The notes: generated from the letters alone by a model not told the origin. A DNA stretch of 64,000 nt from Pseudomonas marginalis (GCF_001645105.1 NZ_LKEG01000026.1:257236-321235); one strand, 5' to 3'; shown: positions 37,090 to 50,700, counted from the stretch's first letter. Numbers and translations are program-made.

Positions 37090-37641
37090 TCAAACCCTGC
37101 GCGCAAACGTATCGCTATGGCTGCCCGATACCTTGCGACAGTGCACCAGCGCATCACGGATCATGAAGTTCACCAGGGTCGGCGAGACGCCCAGCTCCTT
37201 GGCGATGTCCTTTTGCGGCACGCCGTGCAGGCGGTACATCTCGAACGCGTAGCGGGTGCGCTGGGGCAGTTCGGTCAGCGCGTCGGCGATGTTTTCCAGG
37301 GTATTGAAATTAATGTGCGAGGTTTCCGGTGAAGCGCCGTGAATAACCACATTCAAGCCTTCCTCTTCCGTTCCGGAGTATTTGAGCTCCAGGGCCTGTT
37401 TGCGGTAGTGATCAATCGCCAGGTTGCGCACGATCTGGAACAGATAGCTCAATTGAGCCTTGAACGATGACGTGATCGTCGGCGCCGATTGCAGTCGGAA
37501 GAAGGCATCCTGCACTACGTCTTCGGCCCGCGAGCGGCACCCGGTAATGCGTGCCGCGATCTTCACCAGAATCAGCCGATTATCGACGAATGCCTGGAGA
37601 AGCGGTGAGTCGCACCTGCCTGTGGATACTTGTTCCGTCAT
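37090..37641 (-). CDS. pvdS: Extracytoplasmic-function sigma factor PvdS
   Basis: 183 residues, almost identical in pattern to P. aeruginosa PvdS ('PLLQAFVDNRLILVKIAARI', 'SRAEDVVQDAFFRLQSAP', 'LSYLFQIVRNLAIDHYRK', and HTH 'VPQKDIAKELGVSPTLVNF'). It directs RNA polymerase to pyoverdine genes under iron limitation. The ATG at 37,641 has GGTGA upstream; a GTG at 37,650 is less likely. The promoter carries a Fur box. In other P. fluorescens strains the same factor is named PbrA or PvdS. Confidence 0.97.
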   Translation of the reverse strand: MTEQVSTGRCDSPLLQAFVDNRLILVKIAARITGCRSRAEDVVQDAFFRLQSAPTITSSFKAQLSYLFQIVRNLAIDHYRKQALELKYSGTEEEGLNVVIHGASPETSHINFNTLENIADALTELPQRTRYAFEMYRLHGVPQKDIAKELGVSPTLVNFMIRDALVHCRKVSGSHSDTFARRV

Positions 37642-37711
37642 GGAAATCACCTTGTCGCAAAAGAGGTTAGGGGAGGGCGTCCTTGCTGAGGCCTCCTACA
37701 CATCGGGCAAC

Positions 37712-37740
37712 AAATTATGCTTAATGATAATGATTGTCAA
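37712..37740 (-). promoter_or_regulatory. Fur box and sigma70 promoter of pvdS
   Basis: On the plus strand TTAATGATAATGATTGTCAA (37,721-37,740) closely matches the Fur box GATAATGATAATCATTATC. On the minus strand it overlaps TTGACA (37,740-37,735), 17 bases and TAATTT (37,717-37,712), a good -35/-10 pair. Fur-Fe would block the promoter, giving iron-starvation control. Confidence 0.85.
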
Positions 37741-37807
37741 ATGAGAAGGCGAACTAATCTTATGCTTTCTTGTTCGGTGTGAACCACGTCTCGCGCTGCC
37801 CTGCGAC

Positions 37808-37831
37808 TAATTATTTGCCGGTGCCGTCCGT
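37808..37831 (+). promoter_or_regulatory. Candidate PvdS-dependent (iron-starvation box) promoter
   Basis: TAATT-N16-CGT, one base from the PvdS consensus TAAAT-N16-CGT. It lies about 60 bases before a 17-codon ORF and 110 before pvdG, in the orientation needed for the pvdG-pvdL operon. Confidence 0.65.
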
Positions 37832-37891
37832 TCTTCTGGGTGACAGGTCCGTTAGCAAACGGCCAAGGATCCGCACCCGCAGGAGGACGAA

Positions 37892-37945
37892 ATGGGTTTT
37901 TATCGTGCATACAGCGTGTTTCAGTTTGGAGGCGTGACGCGATGA
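37892..37945 (+). CDS. 17-residue ORF upstream of and coupled to pvdG
   Basis: The ORF encodes [18 protein letters not shown] near-ideal AGGAGG lies 6 bases before its ATG (37,892). Its TGA overlaps the pvdG ATG by two bases (ATGA), and the pvdG Shine-Dalgarno (GGAGG, 37,928-37,932) lies inside it. It may be a leader peptide coupling translation, or just a chance short ORF. No family is recognised. Confidence 0.45.
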   Translation: MGFYRAYSVFQFGGVTR

Positions 37946-38694
37946 GTACGCCGACTCGACTGCGCCTGTTCTGCCTCCCCTATTCGGGCGCCAGCGCCAT
38001 GGTCTATGCGCGTTGGCGCCGTGCCCTGCCTGAGTGGTTGCAGGTGTGTCCGCTGGAATTGCCCGGCCGCGGCATGCGCATGGACGAGCCGCTGCAGCGC
38101 GATATCAAGGCCTTGGCCGCGCAGCTCGCCGAGGAAATCAGCCGCGACTTGAACGGTCCCTACGCGTTGTTCGGCCACAGCCTCGGCGGCCTGCTCGCCT
38201 TTGAACTGGCGCACGCCTTGAGCGCTCGCGGTGTGCCCGCGCCGCTGGCGCTGTTTGCGTCCGGTACGGCCGGGCCGGCGCGTCGTGACGTCAGCGAATA
38301 CGCCGTCGAAAAGACTGACGAACAACTCATCGCCCGGCTGCGCGAACTGCAGGGCACCGCCGAAGAAGCCCTGGCCAACCCCGAGTTGATGCAGTTGATG
38401 CTGCCGATCCTGCGCGCCGATTTCCTGCTGTGCGGCAGCTTCACCTACGGCGAGCGCGCACCGCTGGAGATGCCGATCCACGTGTTCGGCGGCAAACAGG
38501 ACAGCGTGCGCGCCGACCAGTTGCTCGACTGGCAACTCGACGCCGCCAGTGGCTTTTCCCTGGACATGTTCGACGGTCACCACTTCTTCCTCATGCAGCA
38601 CGAAAGTGCCGTGCTGCGCTGCCTGCGGCGCTACGCCGACGAACACCTGGCCCGCTGGCGCACTGGCGCGGCGCGGCAACTGGCCGCTGGCTAG
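37942..38694 (+). CDS. pvdG: Pyoverdine type II thioesterase PvdG
   Basis: 250-residue alpha/beta hydrolase. Nucleophile Ser80 in 'GHSLGG', and the catalytic His in 'FDGHHFF' near residue 213. Type II thioesterases remove wrong or stalled substrates from NRPS carrier domains. The ATG at 37,942 has GGAGG 9 bases upstream. Order pvdS-pvdG-pvdL is the same as in P. aeruginosa; pvdL starts 51 bases later. Confidence 0.96.
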   Translation: MSTPTRLRLFCLPYSGASAMVYARWRRALPEWLQVCPLELPGRGMRMDEPLQRDIKALAAQLAEEISRDLNGPYALFGHSLGGLLAFELAHALSARGVPAPLALFASGTAGPARRDVSEYAVEKTDEQLIARLRELQGTAEEALANPELMQLMLPILRADFLLCGSFTYGERAPLEMPIHVFGGKQDSVRADQLLDWQLDAASGFSLDMFDGHHFFLMQHESAVLRCLRRYADEHLARWRTGAARQLAAG

Positions 38695-38745
38695 ACGCTA
38701 CCTATTCCCCGAATTTCCCGTAAGCCGCTTTCAGGCAGGAACCCC

Positions 38746-41700
38746 ATGATGGACGCCTTCGAACTTCCCCAAACGCTGGTCCACTCCCTTCAACGTCGCG
38801 CCGCGCAGACTCCGGACCAGGTCGCCCTGCGCTTCCTCGCCGAATCCGCCGAGCACAGCGTTGTACTCAGTTACCGCGACCTGGACCAGCGCGCCCGCAC
38901 CATCGCCGCGGCCCTGCAAGCCAATGCGGACCTGGGCGACCGTGCGGTGCTGTTGTTCCCCAGCGGCCCGGATTACGTCGCGGCGTTCTTTGGTTGCCTG
39001 TACGCCGGGGTCATTGCGGTGCCGGCCTATCCGCCGGAATCCACCCGTCGCCACCATCAGGAACGCTTGCTGTCGATCATCAGCGATGCCGAACCGCGCC
39101 TGTTGCTGACCATCGCCAGCCTCGCCGACGGCCTGGCGCAGATTGAAAACGCGCCGCCAGTATTGAGCGTCGATAGCCTTGAGAGTGCCGACAACTGGAT
39201 CGCTCCCGACCTGCAGCCGGACGACATCGCCTTCCTGCAATACACCTCCGGTTCCACCGCGCTGCCCAAAGGCGTGCAAGTCAGCCACGGCAACCTGGTG
39301 GCCAACGAAGTGTTGATCCGTCGCGGTTTCGGCATCGACCTCAACCCGGATGACGTGATCGTCAGCTGGCTGCCGCTGTACCACGACATGGGCCTGATCG
39401 GCGGCCTGCTGCAACCGATTTTCAGTGGCGTGCCGTGCGTGTTGATGTCGCCGGCCTACTTCCTCGGCCGGCCGTTGCGCTGGCTCGAAGCGATCAGCGA
39501 ATACGGTGGCACCATCAGCGGTGGCCCGGATTTCGCCTATCGCCTGTGCAGCGAGCGGGTCAGCGACTCGGCATTGGAACGCCTGGACCTGAGCCAGTGG
39601 CGCGTGGCCTATTCCGGTTCCGAACCGATCCGCCTCGACACCCTGGAACGCTTCGCCGAGAAGTTCGCCACCTGCGGTTTTACCCCGAACAATTTCTTCG
39701 CCTCCTACGGCCTGGCCGAGGCGACCCTGTTTGTCGCCGGCGGCACGCGGGGCCATGGTATCCCCGCGCTGCGGGTCGACGAGCAAGCCCTGGCCGCCAA
39801 TCGCGCCGAACCGGGGCAGGGCAGTGCAATCATGAGCTGTGGCACCCACCAGCCCGAGCATGCGGTCCTGATTGCCGACCCGCACACCCTCACCGAACTC
39901 CCCGACAACCACGTCGGCGAACTCTGGGCCAGCGGCCCAAGCATCGCCCGCGGCTACTGGCGCAACCCCGAAGCCACCGCCAAGACCTTCGTCCAGCATG
40001 CCGGCCGTACCTGGCTGCGCACCGGCGACCTGGGTTTTATCCGTGACGGCGAGGTGTACATCACTGGTCGCCTCAAAGACCTGCTGATCGTGCGCGGCCA
40101 CAACCTGTACCCGCAGGACATCGAGCAGACCATCGAGCGCGAAGTCGAAGAGGTGCGCAAAGGCCGCGTTGCCGCTTTTGCGGTGAATGACCAAGGCCTG
40201 GAAGGCATTGGTATTGCTGCTGAAATCAGCCGCAGCGTGCAGAAAATCCTGCCGCCCGAAGCGTTGATCAAGGCGATCCGCCAAGCGGTCGCCGAGGCGT
40301 ACCAAGAGGCGCCAAGCGTAGTGGTGCTGCTCAACCCCGGCGCATTGCCGAAGACGTCCAGCGGCAAGGTGCAACGTGCGGCGTGTGCGCTTCGCCACAC
40401 CGATGGCAGCCTCGACCGCTATGCACAGTTCCCCGATCTGCCGGCACAGGCGAGCGACAGCGCGCTGCAATCCGAACTGCAACAACAGATCGCCGCGATC
40501 TGGTGCGAGCAATTGCAGGTGGCAACAGTGGCCGCCGACGATCACTTCTTCCTGCTCGGCGGCAATTCCATCACCGCCACCCAGGTGGTCGCCCGCCTGC
40601 GTGAAGCCCTCGGCCTGGAGCTGAACCTGCGCGTGCTGTTCGAGGCGCCGACCCTGCAAGGCTTTGCCGCGAATGTCGCGCAGTTGCAACACGACGGCGG
40701 CGTGGCTCAGGGCGTGATCCACCCCCTGTCGCGCCAGGATGAACTGCCTCAATCCCTGGCGCAGAACCGCCTGTGGATCACCTGGCAACTGGACCCGTAC
40801 AGCAGCGCCTACACCGTCCCCGGTGCCCTGCGCCTGCGCGGCGAGCTGGATGAAGACGCCGTGCGCGCAAGCTTCCAGCAATTGATCCAGCGCCACGAAG
40901 CCCTGCGCACCCGCTTCTACGAAAGAGACGGCCAGGCCTTCCAGCGTGTCGAGGCCAAGGCGGATTTCGAGCTGCAAGTCATCGACCTCAGCGACCTGCC
41001 CACTGACGAACGCGAAGCCCGTGCACAGCAGATCCGTGAAGACGAAGCCCGCACCCAGTTCGACCTGGAAAAGGGCCCGCTGCTGTGGGTAACCCTGGTG
41101 CGCCTGGACGATGAGGATCACCAACTGTTGGTGACGCTGCACCACATCATCGCCGACGGCTGGTCGCTCAACATCCTCATCGACGAATTCTCGCGCCTCT
41201 ACGCCGCCGCCGCCCAGGGCCAAACCCTGGAGCTGCCACCGCTGGCCCTGCAATACGCCGACTATGGCAGCTGGCAGCGCCAATGGCTGGCCGAAGGCGA
41301 AGGCCAGCGCCAATTGGCGTACTGGAAAGCGCAGTTGGGTGAAGAGCATCCCACCCTGAGCCTGGCCACCGACCACCCGCGTTCGGCACACCACCGTCAC
41401 ACAGCTTCACGCCACACGGTGCGTCTTGGTGTGAGCCTCAGCGAAGCGATTCGCCAGACCGCCCAGGCCCACGAATCCACGCCGTTCATGCTGTTGCTGG
41501 CAGCCTTCCAGAGCCTGCTCTACCGCTACAGTGGCCAGCGCGATATCCGCATCGGCGTGCCCAACGCCAACCGTCCGCGCCAGGAAACCCAAGGCCTGGT
41601 CGGCTTCTTCATCAACACGCACGTCATGCGGGCCGAGCTGGACGGGCGCCTGCCGTTCAGCGAGCTGTTGGCCGCGACACGCCAGACGGTATTGGGCGCC

Positions 41701-44700
41701 CAGGCCCATCAGGACCTGCCCTTCGAACAGCTGCTGGAAGCTTTCCCGCAAGCTCGCGAACAGGGCCTGTTCCAAGTCATGTTCAACCACCAGCAGCGTG
41801 ATTTGAGCGCGTTGCGCCGCTTGCCGGGCATGCTCGCCGACGAATTGCCATGGCACAGCCGCGAAGCCAAGTTCGACCTGCAACTGCACACCGAAGAGGA
41901 CCGCAATGGGCGCTTGAGCCTGTCGTTCGACTACGCCGACGAGTTGTTTGAACGCGCGACCCTCCAGCGCCTGGCCGAGCACTACATCAACCTGCTGCAC
42001 GCCGTGTGTGACCAACCGCAGCAAACCATCGGCGACCTCACGCTGATGCAGCACGACGAACAGCAAGCGTGGAGCGCAGCCCCCTGCGCGCCGGCCCAGC
42101 AGTGGCTGCCCGAACGGCTCAACCAGCAGACCTCGGACAACACCGCGCTGGTCTGGGACGGCGGCAGCCTGACCTTCGCCCAACTGCACACCCAGGCCAA
42201 TCGCCTGGCCCACTACCTGCGCGACAAAGGTGTCGGCCCGGACGTGTGCGTGGCCATCGCCGCCGAGCGCTCGCCGCACCTGCTGATCGGCCTGCTGGCG
42301 ATCATCAAGGCCGGTGGCGCCTACGTGCCGCTGGACCCGGATTACCCCGCCGAGCGCCTGGCCTACATGCTCAAGGACAGTGGCGTCCACCTGCTGCTGA
42401 CCCAGACCGCATTGCTGGATCAGGTGCCGAGCGCCGACGGCGTGTGCGTGATTGCGATGGACAGCCTGCACCTCGACAGCTGGCCCACCCAGCCACCCGG
42501 CTTGCACCTGCACGGCGATAACCTCGCCTACGTGATCTACACCTCCGGCTCCACCGGCCAGCCCAAAGGCGTGGGCAACACGCATGCGGCATTGGCCGAG
42601 CGCTTGCAGTGGATGCAGGCCACCTATCCACTCAACGACACCGATGTGCTGCTGCAAAAGGCGCCGATCAGTTTCGACGTGTCGGTGTGGGAATGCTTCT
42701 GGCCGCTGATCACCGGGTGCCGCCTGGTACTCGCCGGCCCTGGTGAACATCGCGACCCGCATCGCATTGCGCAGTTGGTGCAGGCACACGGCGTGACCAC
42801 GCTGCACTTTGTGCCGCCGCTGTTGCAGTTGTTTATCGACGAACCGCGGGTGGCCGAATGCACCAGCCTGCGCCGCCTGTTCTCCGGCGGCGAAACCTTG
42901 CCCGCCGAACTGCGCAACCGCGTCCTGGCGCAGTTGCCGGCGGTGCAATTGCACAACCGTTATGGTCCGACCGAAACCGCGATCAACGTGACCCACTGGC
43001 ACTGCCGCGCGGAAGACGGCGAGCGCTCGCCGATTGGGCGTCCGCTGGGCAATGTGATCTGCCGCGTGCTGGACGAGCAACTCAACCCCGTGCCACTGGG
43101 TGTGCCGGGTGAATTGTGCATCGGCGGCATTGGCCTGGCCCGGGGTTACCTCGGCCGCGCCGGGTTGACGGCTGAACGCTTCGTTGCCGACCCCTATGGT
43201 GAGGCGGGCGCGCGCCTGTACCGCACCGGTGACCGTGCCCGTTTCAACGCCGAGGGTGTGATCGAGTACCTTGGGCGCCTCGACCAGCAGGTCAAGCTGC
43301 GTGGTTTCCGTGTGGAGCCGGAAGAAATCGAAGCGCGCATGCTCGCCCTGGAGGGCATCGCCCAAGCCGTGGTGCTGGTGCGTGATGCACAGCTGATCGG
43401 CTACTACACCGCCCCTGCCGAGCTGGACGAACACCACGTCAAGAGCGCCCTGGCCGCCGAGCTGCCGGAGTACATGGTGCCCGCGCTATTGATGCGCCTG
43501 GACGCCATGCCCCTGAGCCCCAGCGGCAAGCTGGACCGTCGCGCGCTGCCGGAGCCGGTGTGGCACGTGCGTGAACATGTCGAGCCCGAGACCCCGCTGC
43601 AACAGCAGATCGCCGCCATCTGGCGCGTAGTCCTCGGCTTGCCCAGCATCGGCCTGCGCGATGACTTCTTCGCCCTTGGCGGCCACTCGTTGCTGGCCAC
43701 GCAAATCATCTCCCGCACCCGCCAGGCGTGTGACGTCGAACTGCCGTTACGGACGTTGTTCGAAGCCAGCGAGTTGGGCGCTTTTGCCGAGCAGGTCGGC
43801 CTGATCCAGGCGTCGGGCCAACGCAACCAACAGACCGCCATCGCCAAGGTCGACCGCAGCCAACCGGTGCCGCTGTCCTATTCCCAGCAGCGCATGTGGT
43901 TTCTGTGGCAGATGGAGCCGGACAGTCCGGCCTACAACGTCGGCGGCATGGCGCGCCTGCGTGGCGTGCTGGATGTGGGGCGTTTCGAGGCGGCGCTGCA
44001 GGCCTTGATCATGCGTCACGAAACCCTGCGCACCACGTTCCCGAGTGTCGACGGCGTGGCCTGTCAGAAGGTCTCGGCCCAGACCGGCCTGCGCATGGAC
44101 TGGCAGGACTTCTCCGCGCTGGACGAAGCCGAACGCCAGTCACGGTTGCAGCAATTGGCGGATCACGAGGCGCATACGCCGTTCAACCTGGAAACCGGGC
44201 CGTTGCTGCGAGCCTGCCTGGTCAAGGCCGCCGAGCGCGAACACTACCTGGTGCTGACCCTGCACCACATCGTCACCGAAGGCTGGGCCATGGACATCTT
44301 TGCCCGTGAACTCAGTGCGTTGTATGAAGCCTTTATCGACGAGCGCCTGTCACCGCTGGCGCCGCTGCCGGTGCAGTACCTCGATTACAGCGTGTGGCAA
44401 CGCCAGTGGATGGAAGCGGGTGAGCGTCAGCGTCAGTTGGACTATTGGACCCGGCAGCTGGGTACGGAACATCCGTTGCTGGAACTGCCCGGCGACCGCC
44501 CACGTCCGCCGGTACAAAGCCATCGGGGCGAGCTGTACCGCTTCGACCTGAGCGATGACCTGGCGGCGCGCGTGCGGGCCTTCAACGCCGAACGTGGCCT
44601 GACCCTGTTCATGACCATGACCGCCACCCTGGCCGTGTTGCTCTACCGCTACAGCGGCCAGACCGACCTGCGCATCGGTGCTCCCGTGGCCAACCGTATT

Positions 44701-47700
44701 CGTCCGGAAAGCGAAGGGCTGATCGGCGCTTTCCTCAATACCCAGGTGCTGCGTTGCCAGCTCAGTGGGCAGATGAACGTCGCTGAGTTGTTCGAACAGG
44801 TGCGCCACACCGTCATCGAAGGCCAGTCCCACCAGGACCTGCCGTTCGATCACCTGGTGGAAGCCCTGCAGCCGCCGCGCAGTGCGGCGTACAACCCGCT
44901 GTTCCAAGTGATGTGCAATGTGCAGCGCTGGGAGTTCCAGCAGAGCCGCCAACTGGCCGGCATGACCGTCGAGTACCTGGCCAACGATGCGCGCGCGACC
45001 AAGTTCGACCTCAACCTGGAGGTCACCGACCTCGATCATCGTCTGGGCTGCTGCCTGACCTACAGCACTGACCTGTTCGACGAGCCGCGCATTGCGCGCA
45101 TGGCCGAACATTGGCGCAACCTGTTGGAAGCCTTGATCACCAACCCGCAGCAACGCCTCAGCGAACTGCCGTTGCTGACCGCCGCCGAGCAACGCGCGTT
45201 GCAGGACAGCCTGGGCATCGAGGCGGGCGAGCACCGTCTCGACCAGTGCATTCATCAACTGTTCAGCCAGCAAGCGGCAGCCCGTGGCGATGCGCCGGCG
45301 CTGACCTTTGCCGGTGAAACCCTGAGCTACCGCGAACTCGACGCCCGCGCCAACCGCCTGGCCTGGATGCTGCGCGAGCGTGGCGTCGGACCGCAGGTGC
45401 GCGTGGGCCTGGCGCTGCCGCGCTCGCTGGAAATGGTGATCGGCCTGCTGGCGATCCTCAAGGCCGGCGGCGCCTATGTGCCGCTGGACCCGGAATACCC
45501 GCTGGACCGTCTGCACTACATGATCGAAGACAGTGGCGTCGGCCTGCTGCTCAGCGATGCGGCGATGTTCGAAGCCCTCGGCGAATTGCCCGCGAGCGTG
45601 GCGTGCTGGTGCCTGGAAGATGACCTGCCGGTGCTCGCCAACTACCCGGCCGATGAGCCGTCCTTTATCAGCCTGCCGCAGCACCAGGCGTACTTGATCT
45701 ACACCTCCGGCTCCACCGGCAAGCCGAAAGGCGTGGTGGTGTCCCACGGTGAAATCGCCATGCATTGCGCGGCGGTGATCGAGCGCTTTGGCATGCGCCC
45801 TGATGACTGCGAATTGCACTTCTATTCGATCAACTTCGACGCCGCGACCGAACGCTTGCTGGTGCCGCTGCTCAGCGGCGCCCAGGTGGTGTTGCGGGCT
45901 CAGGGCCAGTGGGATGCAGAAGAAATCTGCGCGCTGATCCGCACCCATCGCATCAACATCCTAGGCTTCACGCCGAGCTATGGCAGCCAGTTGGCGCAAT
46001 GGCTGGCGACCCAGCAGCAGACCTTGCCGGTGCGCATGTGCATCACCGGTGGCGAAGCGCTCACTGGCGAACACCTGCAGCGCATCCGCGCCGCGTTCCA
46101 GCCGCAGGTGTTTTTCAACGCCTACGGCCCGACGGAAACGGTGGTGATGCCGCTGGCCAGCCTCGCGCCCGAGCAGTTGGAGGAGGGCGCTGCGAGCGTG
46201 CCGATCGGCAGCATTATCGGTGACCGCGTGGCCTATATTCTCGACGCCGACCTGGCGTTGGTACCGCAAGGCGCGACCGGCGAGTTGTACGTCGGTGGGG
46301 CGGGTCTCGCCCAGGGTTATCACCAGCGTCCGGGCATGACCGCCGAGCGGTTTGTCGCCGATCCGTTTGCCCGCAATGGCGGGCGCCTGTACCGCACCGG
46401 CGACCTGGTGCGCCAACGCGGCGATGGCCTGGTGGAGTACCTGGGGCGTATCGACCATCAGGTGAAGATTCGCGGTTTCCGTATTGAACTGGGCGAGATC
46501 GAAACCAGCCTGCTGGAACATGCGGCCGTGCGCGAAGCCGTGGTGCTGGCGCTGGATGCGCCGAGTGGCAAACAGCTGGTGGCGTACCTGGTCAGCGATG
46601 CCGAGCACGGCGCATTACGCGATGCGCTCAAGGCTCACCTCAAGGCGCAACTGCCGGACTACATGGTGCCCGCGCACCTGATTGTGCTCGACAGCATGCC
46701 GCTGACCGCCAACGGCAAACTCGACCGTCGCGCCTTGCCGCAGCCGGACCCGGAAGCCAACCGCCAACAATACGTGGCCCCGCGCAACGAACTTGAAAGC
46801 ACGTTGGCCGCCATCTGGTGCGCTGTGTTGAATGTGCAGCAAGTCGGTCTCGACGATAACTTCTTTGAGCTGGGCGGCGACTCGATCCTGTCGATCCAGG
46901 TGGTCAGCCGTGCGCGGCAGGCCGGGATTCACTTCAGCCCCCGCGACCTGTTCCAGCACCAGACCGTGCAAACCCTGGCGGCGGTCGCCACGCGCTCCGA
47001 GCAGGTCACGGCCGAGCAGGGTGTGTTGACCGGCACCTCCGGGCTGACGCCGATCCAGCACTGGTTCTTCGACACTGAGATCCCACAGCGCCAGCACTGG
47101 AACCAGGCGCTGGTCCTCAAGCCGTTGCAACTGCTGGTGCCGCATCGCCTGGAGCAAGCCTTGCTGGCGGTGCTGGAACACCACGACGCCTTGCGCCTGA
47201 GCTTCTCCCAGCGTGACGCGCACTGGCACGCCGAGCACCTGGCCGTGCCGCAAGGCGGCGTACTGATGCAGGCGCAAGTGCGCGATATGGCGCAATGCAC
47301 CGCGCTGTTCACTGATACCCAACGCAGCCTCGACCTGCAACACGGCCCGCTGCTGCGCGCCTTGCTGGTGGACGGGCCCGAGGGGCAGCAACGCCTGCTG
47401 ATCGCGATCCATCACCTGGTGGTGGACGGCGTGTCGTGGCGGGTCTTGCTGGAAGATTTGCAAACGGTTTACCGCCAGTTGAGCGACGGCCAGTCCGTCA
47501 GCCTGCCGGCCAAGACCAGTGCCCTGCGTGAGTGGGCCGCGCGTTTGCAGGCCTACGCCGGCAGTGAATCCCTGCGTGAAGAATTGAGCGTCTGGCAAGC
47601 GCAGTTGGCGGGCCCTGATGTGGCGTTGCCGGTGGCCCGCCCGCAGGGTTCGCTGCGCAACCGCGATGCCGACACCGTCAGCGTGCGCCTGGATGCCGAG

Positions 47701-50700
47701 CATACGCGTCAGTTATTGCAACAGGCTCCGAGCGCCTACCGCACCCAGGTCAACGATCTGCTGCTGACGGCCTTGGCCCGTGTGCTGTGCCGCTGGAGCG
47801 GCCACGCGTCGGCGCTGATCCAGTTGGAAGGCCACGGCCGCGAAAGCCTGTTCGATGACATCGACTTGACCCGCAGCGTCGGCTGGTTCACCAGCGCCTA
47901 CCCGCTGCGCCTCACTCCGCACGCTGCTCAGGGCGACTCGATCAAGGCAATCAAGGAACAACTGCGCTCTGTACCGCATAAAGGCTTGGGCTACGGCGTG
48001 CTGCGCTACCTGGCCGATGATCTGTACCAACAGAGCATGGCCGTCTTGCCGAGCGCGCAGATCACCTTCAACTACCTCGGCCAGTTCGACCAGAGCTTCG
48101 GCGCCGATGCGTTGTTCCACCCCTTGGATGAATCCGCAGGCCTGGCCCATGACCCGGACGCGCCGCTGCCTAACGAGTTGAGCGTCGACAGCCAGGTCTA
48201 CGGCGGCGAGTTGGTGCTGCGCTCGACCTTCAGCCGTGAACGCTTCGATCACGCTACCGTGCGCGAATTGGCCGAGGCGTACCTGGCCGAACTGCACAGC
48301 CTGACCCAGCACTGCCTGCAGGACGATGCCGGTGGCCTTACGCCGTCCGACTTCCCGCTGGCCCACCTGAGCCAGGTGCAACTCGACAGCTTGCCGGTAC
48401 CGGCCACTGTTATCGAAGATGTCTACCCGCTGACCCCGATGCAGGAAGGCTTGCTGCTGCATACCCTGCTGGAGCCGGGCACCGGCCTCTACTACATGCA
48501 GGACCGCTACCGCATCAACAGCGCCCTGGACCCCGAGCGTTTCGCCCAGGCCTGGCAGGCGGTGATCGCCCGTCACGACGCCCTGCGTGCCTCGTTCTGC
48601 TGGAACGTCGGCGAAGACATGCTGCAAGTGATCCACAAACCGGGCAGCACGCCGATCGAGTATCTGGACTGGAGTGCTGACCCGGAAAGCGAACAGGAAC
48701 CGCGCCTGCAAGCGCTGCTCAAGCAAGAGCGCGAAGCCGGTTTTGATCTGCTCAACCAGGCACCGTTCCACCTGCGCCTGATCCGTGTTGGCGCCGAACG
48801 CTACTGGTTCATGATGAGCAACCACCACATCCTCATCGATGCCTGGTGCCGTTCGTTGCTGATGAATGACTTCTTTGAGATCTACATGGCCCTCGGTGAA
48901 GGCCGCGAAGCGCAACTGGCCACACCGCCGCGTTATCGCGACTACATCGCCTGGCTGCAACGCCAGAACCTCAACGAGGCTCGCCAGTGGTGGCAGCAGA
49001 ACCTGCAAGGGTTCGAGCGCACCACGCCGATCCCGAGCGACCGGCCGTTCCTGCGTGAGCACGCGGGTCACAGCGGCGGCATGGTGGTGGGCGATTGCTA
49101 CACCCGTCTCGATGCCTGCGATGGAGCCCAACTGCGCGAACTGGCCCAGGCCCATCAGCTGACCGTCAACACTTTCGCCCAGGCGGCGTGGGCGCTGGTG
49201 CTGCGGCGCCTGAGCGGTGATCGCGACGTGCTGTTCGGCGTCACCGTGGCCGGGCGCCCGGTGGAGATGCCCGAAATGCAACGCACCGTCGGCCTGTTCA
49301 TCAACAGCATCGCGCTGCGGGTAAAACTGCCCGAGGACGACCAGCCTTGCAGCGTGCGCCAGTGGTTGAACAGCCTGCTCGACAGCAATATGCAACTGCG
49401 CGAGTACGAATACCTGCCGCTGGTGACGATCCAGGAACACAGCGAACTGCCCAAGGGCCAGCCGCTGTTCGACAGCCTGTTCGTGTTCGAAAATGCCCCG
49501 GTGGAAGTCTCGGTGCTGGACCGCGCACACAGCCTGAATGCCACCTCGGACTCCGGCCGCACCCACACCAACTTCCCGCTGACCGCCGTGTGTTATCCGG
49601 GCGATGACCTCGGTTTGCACCTGTCCTACGACCAACGCTACTTCGACGAAACCACCGTGCAAGGCATGCTCGGCGAGTTCAAGCGCCTGCTGCTGGCGCT
49701 GGTGCAGGGCTTCCACGGCGACATGGCCGACCTGCCGCTGATTGGCGAGCAGGAGCGCGAGTTCCTGGTGGACGGTTGTAACCAGAGCGAACACGACTAT
49801 CCGCTGGAGCGCAGCTACATCGAGTTGTTCGAAGAGCAGGTGGCCGCGCATCCGCAGCGCATCGCCGCCAGTTGCCTCGATCAGCAATGGACCTATGACG
49901 AACTGAACCGTCGCAGCAACGGCCTCGGCCACGCGCTCATCGCAGCGGGTGTCGGCCTCGATCAACCGGTGGCGCTGCTCGCCGAACGCAACCTCGACCT
50001 GCTGGGCATGATCATCGGCAGCTTCAAGGCCGGTGCCGGCTACCTGCCGCTCGACCCGGGCCTGCCGAGCCAGCGTTTGCGCAGCATCATCGACTTGAGC
50101 CGCACGCCGTTGCTGGTGTGCACCGAGGCGTGCCGCGAGCAGGCCATCGAGTTGCTGGACGGTTTCGACTGCCAGCTGCTGGTGTGGGAAGAAATACCGG
50201 CGCGTGGCGAAAACCCCGGCCTCTACAGCGGCCCGGACAACCTCGCCTATGTGATCTATACCTCGGGCTCCACCGGCCTGCCCAAGGGTGTGATGGTGGA
50301 ACAGCGCGGCATGCTCAATAACCAGTTGAGCAAGGTGCCTTACCTGGCCTTGAGCGACGCGGATGTGATTGCGCAAACCGCTTCGCAGAGCTTCGATATT
50401 TCCGTGTGGCAATTCCTCGCCGCGCCGCTGTTCGGCGCACGGGTGGATATTGTGCCGAACACCCTCGCCCACGATCCACAGGGCCTGCTCGAACATGTGC
50501 AGGGCCAGGGCATCACCGTGCTGGAAAGCGTACCGTCGCTGATCCAGGGTATGTTGGCCCAGGACCGTATCAGCCTGGACGGCCTGCGCTGGATGCTGCC
50601 GACCGGTGAAGCCATGCCGCCGGAACTGGCGCACCAATGGCTGCTGCGCTACCCGCGGATAGGTTTGGTGAACGCGTATGGCCCGGCGGAATGCTCGGAC

